DNA of 45,610 nt. Origin: Bacteroidales bacterium (lineage in GTDB: Bacteria > Bacteroidota > Bacteroidia > Bacteroidales > F082). The notes under the pieces were generated by a model. That model searched no databases. It was not told where the DNA came from and worked only from the letters and a program-made list of their open reading frames with translations. The DNA is taken from the NCBI GenBank assembly GCA_015488735.1, contig WFNG01000179.1, forward strand, positions 1-45,610, in the 5' to 3' direction. The translations under genes and the position numbers were made by a program. Below, in pieces: positions 8,333 to 17,339 of the stretch (positions within the stretch are counted from its first letter, which is position 1; each line of letters begins with the position of its first letter).

Positions 8333-11034
8333 TCTGGTTGATTTTCCAACAAGGTGTCAGGCAGCTTCATGAGCTTTAAGTTGTTAATCCTCAGCCAGTT
8401 CCAGTAAGTATTTTCATAATTGTTATTCCCTGTGTTTACAGGCTTAAACTTATATTGTGTGCTTAACCCCGTGCTTTGGTGGTAAGGCAGGCATTGCATA
8501 AACCGGTTTCCGTATTGAAATATTGATTGTAGAAAATAATAAGTAATATCAAATCCTAAAATACCATATCTTCCGGGAGAGGTCTCGTAGCGGTTATAAA
8601 ACGCTTTATTGTACGCTTTGAATCCGGGAGAAGCATAATTAACATAATAGCTCGCCGGGTAAGTGGCTTCCATGTTGTTCATTTGATGTAGTTCCAGATT
8701 TTTCATTGTTTCCCAGACAGGTAATCCGATAATTTTAATGTTAAATGTATCCCGTAAAACGTTAAGCCGGTTCATGGCATCCATGATAAAGGATTTGTTG
8801 GTACCGTAAAGCACTACCAGGTTATTTCTTAGAACAGAGGCATTTGCATCAAACGGGTGTAAGCTGTCGCGGATATAATTTATGGAGACCAACGGATTGG
8901 CAAAAGCCGTTGTGTCATATTGAAAATCTTTCAATATTTCCGGATTAACCGGAAAATTTTCCAGATAATAATTATTGAGTGTATCGTTATAAGTAATTTC
9001 TGAAACGGGGATCGTGTCTGTTATTCCGGGATTTTGCTTCTCTTTTTCTAATCGTGCCTGGTTTTTGTTGCGCTGGGTGACCGCAATACCAATATTGATA
9101 AGATCGAAATTGGGATAATATACTGAGTCGGGCAATACACTTTGAATACTGTCGCGTAAGGCAGAAATTTCATCTTTATCTTTATATGACGCTTGCGATA
9201 TTAGGAAAACTTTGTCGTGGGCATAATCATTTTTTATCAGATGCGAAACTTGTGATATTTCAACATGCTCGTCAGGGATGACCTTTGCCACATTGTTGAA
9301 TTGACTGAGGATTTCATTTCTGAAAGTGAGTGGGTTGACGATGGGAATATCGAAATGGCTGGCGAAAAGTGCCACCTGGTTAAAACTTCGGCTGTAAAAC
9401 GGGCCAATAATCAGATTCATTCCCTTGAGTTCTGGCCGGGTGAGGACTTTGGCTGTTTTGGTCAATGTCTGATCCACATCGTAAACATAGAATTTGAGAT
9501 TCATACCTTGTTTTTTCAGCGAATCTGATGCCATGAGTGCGCCTTCCAGAAACTTAATAAAACGGAAAGGGGCAAAGTCTTTCTGTTGCCGGATCATAAA
9601 TTCAGCCATATCGATACTGTCTGTCTCTTCCAGATAAAGAGGTACCATAAGGGCTACTTTAAAAGTACGGTTACGCGGACGGGGCTGGCATCGGCCAAAA
9701 GCTGCCGGAAAGGCATATTTTCCAGCGGCATTTACTTTTTTTCCGGTAGTTGTTTCTGCCGTTAATTTTGGTTTTTTTGTAAGTTCCAGTGCTTTAGAAC
9801 CCACCGGAACGCGAATTACCTGCCCCGGAATCACCCTTTTCCCAACAGAGGGATTGTTGTTGAGGAGCAGATTTACATCCACACGATAAAGTCTGGCTAC
9901 TTTTTTCAGCGAAATTTTTTTCCTTGCCTGATAATATACAAAATCAGTACTTATTTTTTTTTTTGGAATCCTGATGGATTGTCCGATCCGAATACTTGTT
10001 GTAAGCCCGGGGTTTGCCTTGTACAGGTCCTCGGGTTTAAGTCCGTAAAGCCTGGAAATACTATACAAAGTCTCTTTCTTTTTAACAATATGTATAACAA
10101 ACCCTTGTTTTACAGGATGTTGTTGTAGCGTGTGGGATTTGTTGCTATTGTGTATATTTCCTGTTGCCGCCGGTGCATGTTCATATTTTCTTGCTTTTTG
10201 CAATTCTTTGGCTGTAGGATGAAAACCAGGTACTTTAGCTGTTACCGGCAAACGGAGCCGTTCTCCCTGAAAAGTACTGACAAGGCCCGGGTTTACAGCT
10301 TTTAACTGGGCTAACGTAATGCCATATTGTTTGGCAATACTTTTTAACGTTTGTCCGGGAATTACCACGTGTCTGAAATCCGGTATTATCGGAATGTTGG
10401 GATTAAAACTGCCCGAAGGAATTGCCTGAGAAGTATATTGTGACTTGCCACCGGTTGTTACAGCGTTTGTGGGTGGAGGCGTGGTTGTTGTCGGTTCAAC
10501 AATAGGCTTTTGAGGCTGGATACCACCGGTGTATGTTTTGTCGGCTGAAGCTCCTTTTACTTTACCATCCAGAATGGGAAAGGCACTTTCTACAGGAATT
10601 TTGACATATTCCCCTTCTTGTAACGGACTTTTAATTCCCGGATTGGCCAGTAGAATATAACGCTTTGGAATAAGGTAAATGGAAGCAATATGGTCCAGTG
10701 TTTCTCCTGCCGATGCCACATGATAAAAAAAGTCGAAATTGGTCGTCTTTATTTCATTTTTAATCTCTGTTTCTTTGTTTACGGTAGGAATCCAAATTTT
10801 TTGTCCGATAAGAATCCCCTGCTTAGTCCCGGGATTGGCATAATAAATTTCATCCAGTCCCACATTGTAGGCCTTGGCAATAGAATACAAAGTTTGCCCC
10901 TTTTGAACTGTGTGTACATAATATTGCTTCCCGTTACGCATCTGAATATCAGTGCTGATAGGAATTTTTACGGTTTGTCCGAAAACCACGCCGGCAAGTA
11001 ATAAGAAATATAGTAAAAGACTTTTTTTAATCAT
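8329..11034 (-). CDS. LysM-repeat protein fused to periplasmic-binding-protein-like (type I) domain
   Basis: Five LysM-like repeats (e.g. YVHTVQKGQTLYSIAKAYNVGLDEIYYANPG), then RTFKVALMVPLYLEE...LIGPFYSRSFNQVALFASHFDIPIVNP PBP1-like fold; signal peptide from Met at 11034. Confidence 0.8.
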   Translation of the reverse strand: MIKKSLLLYFLLLAGVVFGQTVKIPISTDIQMRNGKQYYVHTVQKGQTLYSIAKAYNVGLDEIYYANPGTKQGILIGQKIWIPTVNKETEIKNEIKTTNFDFFYHVASAGETLDHIASIYLIPKRYILLANPGIKSPLQEGEYVKIPVESAFPILDGKVKGASADKTYTGGIQPQKPIVEPTTTTPPPTNAVTTGGKSQYTSQAIPSGSFNPNIPIIPDFRHVVIPGQTLKSIAKQYGITLAQLKAVNPGLVSTFQGERLRLPVTAKVPGFHPTAKELQKARKYEHAPAATGNIHNSNKSHTLQQHPVKQGFVIHIVKKKETLYSISRLYGLKPEDLYKANPGLTTSIRIGQSIRIPKKKISTDFVYYQARKKISLKKVARLYRVDVNLLLNNNPSVGKRVIPGQVIRVPVGSKALELTKKPKLTAETTTGKKVNAAGKYAFPAAFGRCQPRPRNRTFKVALMVPLYLEETDSIDMAEFMIRQQKDFAPFRFIKFLEGALMASDSLKKQGMNLKFYVYDVDQTLTKTAKVLTRPELKGMNLIIGPFYSRSFNQVALFASHFDIPIVNPLTFRNEILSQFNNVAKVIPDEHVEISQVSHLIKNDYAHDKVFLISQASYKDKDEISALRDSIQSVLPDSVYYPNFDLINIGIAVTQRNKNQARLEKEKQNPGITDTIPVSEITYNDTLNNYYLENFPVNPEILKDFQYDTTAFANPLVSINYIRDSLHPFDANASVLRNNLVVLYGTNKSFIMDAMNRLNVLRDTFNIKIIGLPVWETMKNLELHQMNNMEATYPASYYVNYASPGFKAYNKAFYNRYETSPGRYGILGFDITYYFLQSIFQYGNRFMQCLPYHQSTGLSTQYKFKPVNTGNNNYENTYWNWLRINNLKLMKLPDTLLENQPD

Positions 11035-11155
11035 GGTAACCTTCTCTTCTGCAGTTTCAAAATTACAAAGATTTTTCAAAGAAAGAACAGGCTGAAAAAT
11101 TTTCTTTTATTTGCCAACTTTCAATTTCTGCTTTCTGGTTTCTGTGTGTTATGGT

Positions 11156-11680
11156 TTATTTCTCCCGTAGCATAGAGGCAATTTTTGACTTCATGGCGTT
11201 AAATTCTTTGGTGTTGTACAATCTGGTGAGAAACACAATTTTGCCTTCCGGATTAATGACCACATTGCGGGTTACGCCTGCTCCTTTATATGCAAAATGT
11301 TGAAATATTTTACCACCCGGGTCCAGAGCAAAAGGATAAGTTACTTTCATCTCTTTTTTGAATGCTTCCACTTTTGCCAGCGGTTCGTCATAATCCACGC
11401 CGATGAGTACAAAGTTTTTATTTCTGAACGGTTGCCATATTTCGCTTTGCAGATGGGGCATTTCTTTCCGGCATACCGAGCACCAGCTGGCCGTAAACTG
11501 TAGTACCACCACTTTTCCCCGAAGTTGTTCCAGGGAAGTTGTTGAGCCATCGATTAAATGTAAAACAATGTTCGGAGCAGGATCGCCCACTTTTACATGA
11601 TAGCCACGGTCGCCTTTGTTTTGCGCAAAAGCTGCCGAACTTAAAAACAGAAAGATAACGGCTAATATTCTAAATTTCAT
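11156..11680 (-). CDS. TlpA-like thioredoxin-fold exported protein
   Basis: Signal peptide; FTASWCSVCRKEMPHL CxxC motif; GVDYDEPLAKVEAFKKEMKVTYPFALDP. Confidence 0.85.
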   Translation of the reverse strand: MKFRILAVIFLFLSSAAFAQNKGDRGYHVKVGDPAPNIVLHLIDGSTTSLEQLRGKVVVLQFTASWCSVCRKEMPHLQSEIWQPFRNKNFVLIGVDYDEPLAKVEAFKKEMKVTYPFALDPGGKIFQHFAYKGAGVTRNVVINPEGKIVFLTRLYNTKEFNAMKSKIASMLREK

Positions 11681-11839
11681 ACTCTTAGTGTGTTTTAAAC
11701 AGATACAAGGCGCTAATATACGGTTTATCTCCGGCTAAACTTTATTTTGTGTTGCCGCGATAATTATTTTTTTTATGCAAAATGTGGCTAATTCCTATTT
11801 TAATGCGCCAGAATTTCAGAAGCTGGTTATTATCCGGAT

Positions 11840-11862
11840 GTCCCGTTAGGGACAAAATATTT
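11840..11862. repeat. REP-like palindrome GTCCCGTTAGGGACAAAATATTT (subterminal repeat, left)
   Basis: Inverted copy at 12065-12088 (AAATATTTTGTCCCTACGGGATTT). Confidence 0.8.
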
Positions 11863-11888
11863 CTAGTAAAAAGCAAAACAAACGCTAA

Positions 11889-11902
11889 GTCCCGTTAGGG
11901 AC
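11889..11902. repeat. REP-like palindrome GTCCCGTTAGGGAC (second, left)
   Basis: Inverted partner GTCCCTTACGGGAC at 12023-12036. Confidence 0.75.
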
Positions 11903-12253
11903 GATATGTTATTGTATGTCCTTCGGTATGTAAAACCCATCGTAATCAATTTGTACCGCAAACACAAATTGAATATACAATTGGCAATTGGGTATAGGTA
12001 TTGGCCATTGATTAAATATCTCGTCCCTTACGGGACTGGTTAGACATAGGAAAATCCCGTCTATAAATATTTTGTCCCTACGGGATTTAATAGCAATTCA
12101 AAAGAACATTGTATAAAAGTAACAAAGTTTTTATTAGCCTGGTAAAACGTTTAGCGCATTAAAATAGGAATTAGCCCAAAATGTAATTCTTATGGCCAAA
12201 GAGCAACATAGTATTTTTGACCTGTTTTCCACGTTTTTCTACTTTTGCCTGCT

Positions 12254-12283
12254 TTTGTGAATTGGAAATTTTTTCTAATTTTG
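12254..12283 (+). promoter_or_regulatory. Bacteroidota promoter: TTTG - 18 nt - TAATTTTG
   Basis: TTTG at 12254-12257 and TAATTTTG at 12276-12283 upstream of guaD. Confidence 0.55.
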
Positions 12284-12311
12284 AAAAATATCGATTAAAG
12301 GAATAAACCAA

Positions 12312-12791
12312 ATGGAAAAAGAAGATAAAAAAGCCTTTATGGCTAGAGCCATCTCTCTGGCAGAGGAGAACGTACAGTCGGTGCATGGCGGCCCCTTTGG
12401 TGCCGTAATAGTGAAAGATGGCAAAATTGTGGGGATGGGCAGGAATAAAGTTACCGTGGACAACGATCCAACAGCACATGCCGAAATTGTGGCCATTCGT
12501 GATGCGGCTAAAAATCTCGGGACATTCGATTTGAGTGGCTGCCAGATCTATTCGAGTTGCGAACCCTGTCCTATGTGCCTGGGTGCTATTTACTGGGCCC
12601 GGTTTGATAAACTCTATTATGCTGCTACAAAAGATGATGCGGCAAAAGCTGATTTTGACGACTCGTTTATTTACAAGGAATTTTCACTTCCCAAAGAGGA
12701 GCGTTCCATACTTTCTGTTCAAATGATGCGCGAGAGTGCTGTGAAGGTCTTCGATGAGTGGATGAAAACTGAAAACAAAGTCCCTTATTAA
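12312..12791 (+). CDS. guaD: Guanine deaminase-like nucleoside deaminase
   Basis: HAE...PCPMCLGAIYWAR zinc motifs; FDDSFIYKEF...EERSI as in GuaD family. Confidence 0.85.
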   Translation: MEKEDKKAFMARAISLAEENVQSVHGGPFGAVIVKDGKIVGMGRNKVTVDNDPTAHAEIVAIRDAAKNLGTFDLSGCQIYSSCEPCPMCLGAIYWARFDKLYYAATKDDAAKADFDDSFIYKEFSLPKEERSILSVQMMRESAVKVFDEWMKTENKVPY

Positions 12792-12794
12792 TCC

Positions 12795-13535
12795 ATGAAA
12801 CGGCAGGCTTTTCAGGAAGCGGCATTATGGCTTGGCCAGGCGAACTATACGACAGCTTTTACCGGTGCGGGTATTTCGGTGGAGAGTGGAATCCCGCCTT
12901 TTCGCGGACCCGAAGGTTTGTGGAGCCGATATGATCCAACCGTATTGGATATTGGCTTTTTTCATCAACATCCGGAAAAATCCTGGGCAGTTATCAAAGA
13001 AATATTTTATGACTTTTTTGGTAAAGCAAAGCCCAACGAAGCGCATTATGCCCTGGCTAATCTTGAAAAATCGAATCTTTTAAAAAGTATCATTACACAA
13101 AATATTGATAACCTGCATCAGGAAGCAGGCAGTCGGGAAGTTATTGAGTTTCACGGTACTTCGCACAGTCTTGTATGTACGCAGTGCGAAAAGCAGTTTC
13201 GGGTAGAAGACATCTCTATGGACAGCCTTCCAGTAAAATGTGATGCGTGTGGCGGGTTGGTGAAACCCGATTTTATCTTTTTTGGGGAAGGTATTCCACA
13301 CCGGGCTTATGAAAAATCGCTGGAAGCTGCCCGCCGGGCGGATGTGTTTCTGGTGATAGGTACCACGGGCGAAATTATGCCGGCCAGCCAGATTCCAATT
13401 CTTGCCAAAGAGAATGGTGCCAAAATCATTGAAGTGAACACGGAACCTTCCAAATTTACCCATTCTATTACTGATATTTTCCTACAGGGAAAAGCCACCG
13501 AAGTGATGCAAAAGTTGCTAAATGCGCTTGGGTAG
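12795..13535 (+). CDS. cobB: NAD-dependent protein deacylase, SIR2 family
   Basis: FTGAGISVESGIPPFRG, TQNIDNLHQEAG, FHGTSHSLVCTQC...CDACGG zinc motif. Confidence 0.92.
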   Translation: MKRQAFQEAALWLGQANYTTAFTGAGISVESGIPPFRGPEGLWSRYDPTVLDIGFFHQHPEKSWAVIKEIFYDFFGKAKPNEAHYALANLEKSNLLKSIITQNIDNLHQEAGSREVIEFHGTSHSLVCTQCEKQFRVEDISMDSLPVKCDACGGLVKPDFIFFGEGIPHRAYEKSLEAARRADVFLVIGTTGEIMPASQIPILAKENGAKIIEVNTEPSKFTHSITDIFLQGKATEVMQKLLNALG

Positions 13536-13569
13536 AAGCGAGAGAGACTAAAATTATACCGCAATGGGT

Positions 13570-16098
13570 TTAAGCATCGGTAAATGCACCTGTAAACCGT
13601 AAATGGTTTAGTACAAACCTTAAGTCGCTGTAACTAATTTCATCGCTGAGGGCAGCTTTGGCTTCGCTGAGCGATTGCGTTTTTTCACGGATGAAAAATT
13701 CGGAAATGGTTTTGACCTTTTCGGGACTGACCAACTTTTCGATGTCAATTTCACCGGCGCTGATATAATGTGCCAGATGGCCTTCGATGGTTGAAGTTGC
13801 AAAGCCCCGTTCTTTGGCGATTTCCGCTATGCTCTTCCCCGATTTCCAAAGTTCAAAACTGATGAGTTTAGAATTTATCTTCTGTTTTTTCTCTCCTGGT
13901 TCCGCCTCATCAAGCGCCAGTCCGGCAAATTCTTTTTCTTCACAAAAATCAATGATAACCTGCAGCAGTTCATCGCCAAAAAGCGACAGTTTTTTTTGCC
14001 CGATACCTTTTATTGACTTCAGTGCAGCAGGCGTTACCGGCAGCTTATCGCTTATTTCCCGCATGGTTCTCAATGCCAAAACCCTGTAAGTTGGCAAGCC
14101 TGTTTCGTCCACTTTGGCATCGCGCCAGGCTTTCAGTCGGCGGTATATTTCCGGATGATCCAGCTCTTTGGCCAGCGCTTCTGTTTTTTTTCGCCGGGCA
14201 GATTTGGCAGGGCTTCCCACCGATGCTTTTGCCTGTGCAACAAGAAAATCCTTTACTATAAAACCCGCTGTGCATGACTGAAGACACGCTGTTTTAAAAG
14301 CTGCTTCCCGGTTCAGGTTATCTAAAGCATTTTTGAATTTCTTGCCGACAGCTTTATTATCCGTTTCTATGGCGGCTTCCTGCAATCTGGTAAGGACGAT
14401 ATTTTTGGTTTTCCCGGCAAAATAAACACTTGCCTTTTTAATACGTTCCTGCAATGCGGTGTTTTGTTCTGTTTCTTCGTTTTCCGAAAGCAGGCGTAAA
14501 AGCTGGTTTCGAAATTTTATGGCTACTTCTGTGATTTCAGTTTTCGTCTGCCGGGTAATATCGTGAAACAACTCCACCGGATTCCCGTTGAGGCTGCTTT
14601 CGTGTTCGTGCGAAATTTTTACCACATAATAAAGCTGCCGTTGCAAAGAATCAAAATCAAAAAGGTTTGTAAGTAATTGTTGCTCAAAAGTTTTTCGTGA
14701 TGCTTCCAGTTCTTGCCGGTCGGGCTGATTTTCCTCAAAGCTTTTGGTAAACCGGTCTATGGTCTTGTCGTATTTGATACTTTTCGCCAGGACCGGCGTG
14801 CTCAGCACCAGTCCTTCCAGCGATTTGCACCGGCTTAGTGCCACATAAACCTGTCCGTGGGCAAAGGCTTCCTGCGCGTCAATTACAGCCTTTTCAAATG
14901 TCAAACCCTGGCTTTTGTGAATGGTGATGGCCCAGGCCAGTTTCAGCGGAAGCTGGGTGAAAGTGCCTTCCACGGTCTCTTTGATTTCTTTGGTTTCATC
15001 GTCCAGTGCGTATTTAGCTTTTTCCCATTCCAATGGTTTCACGGTGATGTTTTCCTCGTCGCCTTCGCAATGGACAATAACTGTATCATCGTCAATTTCG
15101 GTAACGATACCTATTTTCCCATTGTAGAAAAGTTTTTCCGGGTTCGGGTCGTTTTTCACAAACATAACCTGGGCGCCTTTTTTCAGTGTTAACCTGGCAT
15201 CGGTCGGGAAAGTGTATTCAGGGAAATTTCCCCTGATTTTTGCCTTATAAGTGTAGGATTTTGTTTTTATCCTGTCTAACCGCGATTCATTAATCTCACG
15301 GGCTTTGTAGTTGTGAGTGGTGAGGATAATATAGCCTGAGTTATCCGCGTTAAAATCCGGTTTGTACCTTGCCTTTAGCGCGGTAATGACTGTTTCATCC
15401 AGCTTGTTGTCGCGAATTTTATTCAGCAGGCCGATAAAGACTTTGTCCTTTTGCCGGAACACATGCTGTAGTTCAATACTAACGTAATCAGTCTTTTGCA
15501 GTGCCAGGCTGCTGAAAAAATAGGGCGTTTCATAATACTTTTGTAACAGCCGCCATTCGTTCTCTTTTACCACAGGTGAAAGTTGTTGCAGGTCGCCAAT
15601 CATCAACAGTTGTACGCCGCCAAAAGGCAGGTTTCTGTTACGAAAACGCCGTAAAGTAGTGTCAATGCCATCCAACAAATCGGCACGTACCATGCTTATT
15701 TCGTCAATTACTAACAAATCCATGCTGCGGATGATGTTTATCTTTTCTTTGCTGAAACGGTTGACTTTCGTTTGTCTGACACCGTCAATGGTTTCTGTGG
15801 GCTGATAATCGGGAACCAGCGGGCCGAAAGAGACCTGAAAAAAAGAATGGATGGTAACGCCACCCGCGTTGATGGCAGCTACACCGGTGGGAGCCGTTAC
15901 CACCAGACGTTTGGATGAATGTGTTTTAAGGTTGTGCAGAAAAGTGGTCTTCCCCGTTCCGGCTTTCCCGGTAAGGAATATATTCCTCCCGGTAAACTGT
16001 ACAAAGTCGTAAGCCAGCTGTAATTGTGTGTTGCTTTTGTATGTCATCGAACAAAGGTTTGTCAGGTCGGGTTTGATTCGCGGAATTTGCCGAAACAA
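13570..16098 (-). CDS. Pif1-like superfamily 1 helicase with C-terminal HRDC and helix-turn-helix domains
   Basis: LTGKAGTGKTTFLHNLK Walker A, VIDEISMVRADLLDGID, AWAITIHKSQGLTFEKAVID, HRDC-like LRTMREISDKLPVTPAALKSIKGIGQKKLSLFGDELLQVI. Confidence 0.88.
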   Translation of the reverse strand: MFRQIPRIKPDLTNLCSMTYKSNTQLQLAYDFVQFTGRNIFLTGKAGTGKTTFLHNLKTHSSKRLVVTAPTGVAAINAGGVTIHSFFQVSFGPLVPDYQPTETIDGVRQTKVNRFSKEKINIIRSMDLLVIDEISMVRADLLDGIDTTLRRFRNRNLPFGGVQLLMIGDLQQLSPVVKENEWRLLQKYYETPYFFSSLALQKTDYVSIELQHVFRQKDKVFIGLLNKIRDNKLDETVITALKARYKPDFNADNSGYIILTTHNYKAREINESRLDRIKTKSYTYKAKIRGNFPEYTFPTDARLTLKKGAQVMFVKNDPNPEKLFYNGKIGIVTEIDDDTVIVHCEGDEENITVKPLEWEKAKYALDDETKEIKETVEGTFTQLPLKLAWAITIHKSQGLTFEKAVIDAQEAFAHGQVYVALSRCKSLEGLVLSTPVLAKSIKYDKTIDRFTKSFEENQPDRQELEASRKTFEQQLLTNLFDFDSLQRQLYYVVKISHEHESSLNGNPVELFHDITRQTKTEITEVAIKFRNQLLRLLSENEETEQNTALQERIKKASVYFAGKTKNIVLTRLQEAAIETDNKAVGKKFKNALDNLNREAAFKTACLQSCTAGFIVKDFLVAQAKASVGSPAKSARRKKTEALAKELDHPEIYRRLKAWRDAKVDETGLPTYRVLALRTMREISDKLPVTPAALKSIKGIGQKKLSLFGDELLQVIIDFCEEKEFAGLALDEAEPGEKKQKINSKLISFELWKSGKSIAEIAKERGFATSTIEGHLAHYISAGEIDIEKLVSPEKVKTISEFFIREKTQSLSEAKAALSDEISYSDLRFVLNHLRFTGAFTDA

Positions 16099-16270
16099 TC
16101 ATCAAAAGTAGTAAAAGAAACCCATATTGCGAAAACGATGGGCTGATTTGTGTGCCGGAGCGAAGCAATCCTTGTCGAAAAGGTCTCCACCTGTACCAGC
16201 GGTATATTCAAAAAAAGCTTGTTTTATGTTTCAAATTCCTGTATTTTTATCCAGACAGAAAACGGAAGTC

Positions 16271-17281
16271 ATGAAAACATCCTTTCATGAGGCGATATTG
16301 TGGGAACCGTTGCCGGAAAAGAGCGTACGGTGTCATGCCTGTGCCCATCGTTGTGAAATCAGGGTGGGGCAGTTCGGTATTTGCGGAACGCGGAAAAACG
16401 TGGGGGGAGCACTTTTCACTAATGTTTATGAACGCCCCCTCGCTGTGCAAAGCGATCCCATAGAGAAAAAACCGCTGTTTCACTTTCTGCCCGGCACCCG
16501 GGCTCTGTCGTTGGGCACGGCGGGATGCAATTTCCATTGTACCTTTTGCCAGAACGACGATATCAGTCAGTTGCGTGGTGAGGCGGTTTACGGTTACGAT
16601 ACAAGCTGCCGTCAACTGGTGAATGGGGCTGTGGAAAAGGGTTGCGGTTCCATTGCCTACACCTATAACGAACCTGTGGTTTTTATTGAGTTTGTCCTGG
16701 ATACGGCTAAGCTTGCCCATCGTGCAGGTTTGAAAAATGTCTATATCAGTAACGGTTTTGAAACAGAAGAAACATTTGCTTTGCTGACTGGTAACATTGA
16801 TGCCATGAACATCGACCTGAAGGCTTTCACCGAAAGGTTTTATAAAACGTTGTGCAAAGGGCTGCTGCAGCCTGTTTTGGAGAATATCCGGCGAGCGGTT
16901 GCGTTGGGCATCTGGGTGGAAGTGACTACACTGCTCATCCCTGGCGAAAATGATTCCGAAGCCGAAATCAGGGAAATCGCCCGCTTCATCGCTTCGGTTT
17001 CCAGCGATATCCCGTGGCATATTTCCCGGTTTTTTCCTGCTTATAAAATGACTTCCAAACCACTCACCCACTTGTCTGTCATACAACGTGCTTCCGAAAT
17101 CGGTTACGAAGAGGGCCTGCACTATGTTTATACCGGAAATGTCCCGTTCGAGAGCAACACAACCCGTTGTCCGCACTGCGGTGAGGAGTTGATTGTACGG
17201 CATGCTTACCGGCTCGGAAAGATGAAAGTCGAAAACGGCTGTTGTCCCCGTTGTGGTACTAAAATAGCAGGCGTTTTTTGA
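16271..17281 (+). CDS. amrS: AmmeMemoRadiSam system radical SAM enzyme
   Basis: LGTAGCNFHCTFCQNDDIS (CX3CX2C), N-terminal CHACAHRCEIRVGQFGICGTR; preferred Met at 16271. Confidence 0.92.
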   Translation: MKTSFHEAILWEPLPEKSVRCHACAHRCEIRVGQFGICGTRKNVGGALFTNVYERPLAVQSDPIEKKPLFHFLPGTRALSLGTAGCNFHCTFCQNDDISQLRGEAVYGYDTSCRQLVNGAVEKGCGSIAYTYNEPVVFIEFVLDTAKLAHRAGLKNVYISNGFETEETFALLTGNIDAMNIDLKAFTERFYKTLCKGLLQPVLENIRRAVALGIWVEVTTLLIPGENDSEAEIREIARFIASVSSDIPWHISRFFPAYKMTSKPLTHLSVIQRASEIGYEEGLHYVYTGNVPFESNTTRCPHCGEELIVRHAYRLGKMKVENGCCPRCGTKIAGVF

Positions 17282-17312
17282 CCTTCTGTTTTCACGAATC
17301 CTTTTATTCGCC

Positions 17313-17320
17313 TATTTTTG
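17313..17320 (+). promoter_or_regulatory. Bacteroidota -7 box TATTTTTG
   Basis: TAnnTTTG just upstream of tex. Confidence 0.35.
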
Positions 17321-17339
17321 CTCTTTTGAAAATGCAGCG

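Larger units (their letters stand above)
11786..12176. mobile_element. MITE-like non-autonomous element, 391 bp
   Basis: Perfect 23-bp terminal inverted repeats GGCTAATTCCTATTTTAATGCGC (11786-11808) / reverse complement (12154-12176), flanked by 8-bp direct repeats CAAAATGT (11778-11785 and 12177-12184); no transposase ORF. Confidence 0.85.

Noticed and set aside
11840-12088. Possible CRISPR array (repeated GTCCCGTTAGGGAC)
   Set aside because: Copies are few, palindromic, in inverted orientation and irregularly spaced; better explained as MITE/REP structure, and no cas genes.
16247-17203. 318-aa minus-strand ORF
   Set aside because: Fully antisense to amrS, which has clear radical-SAM motifs; antisense translation has no recognisable domain.
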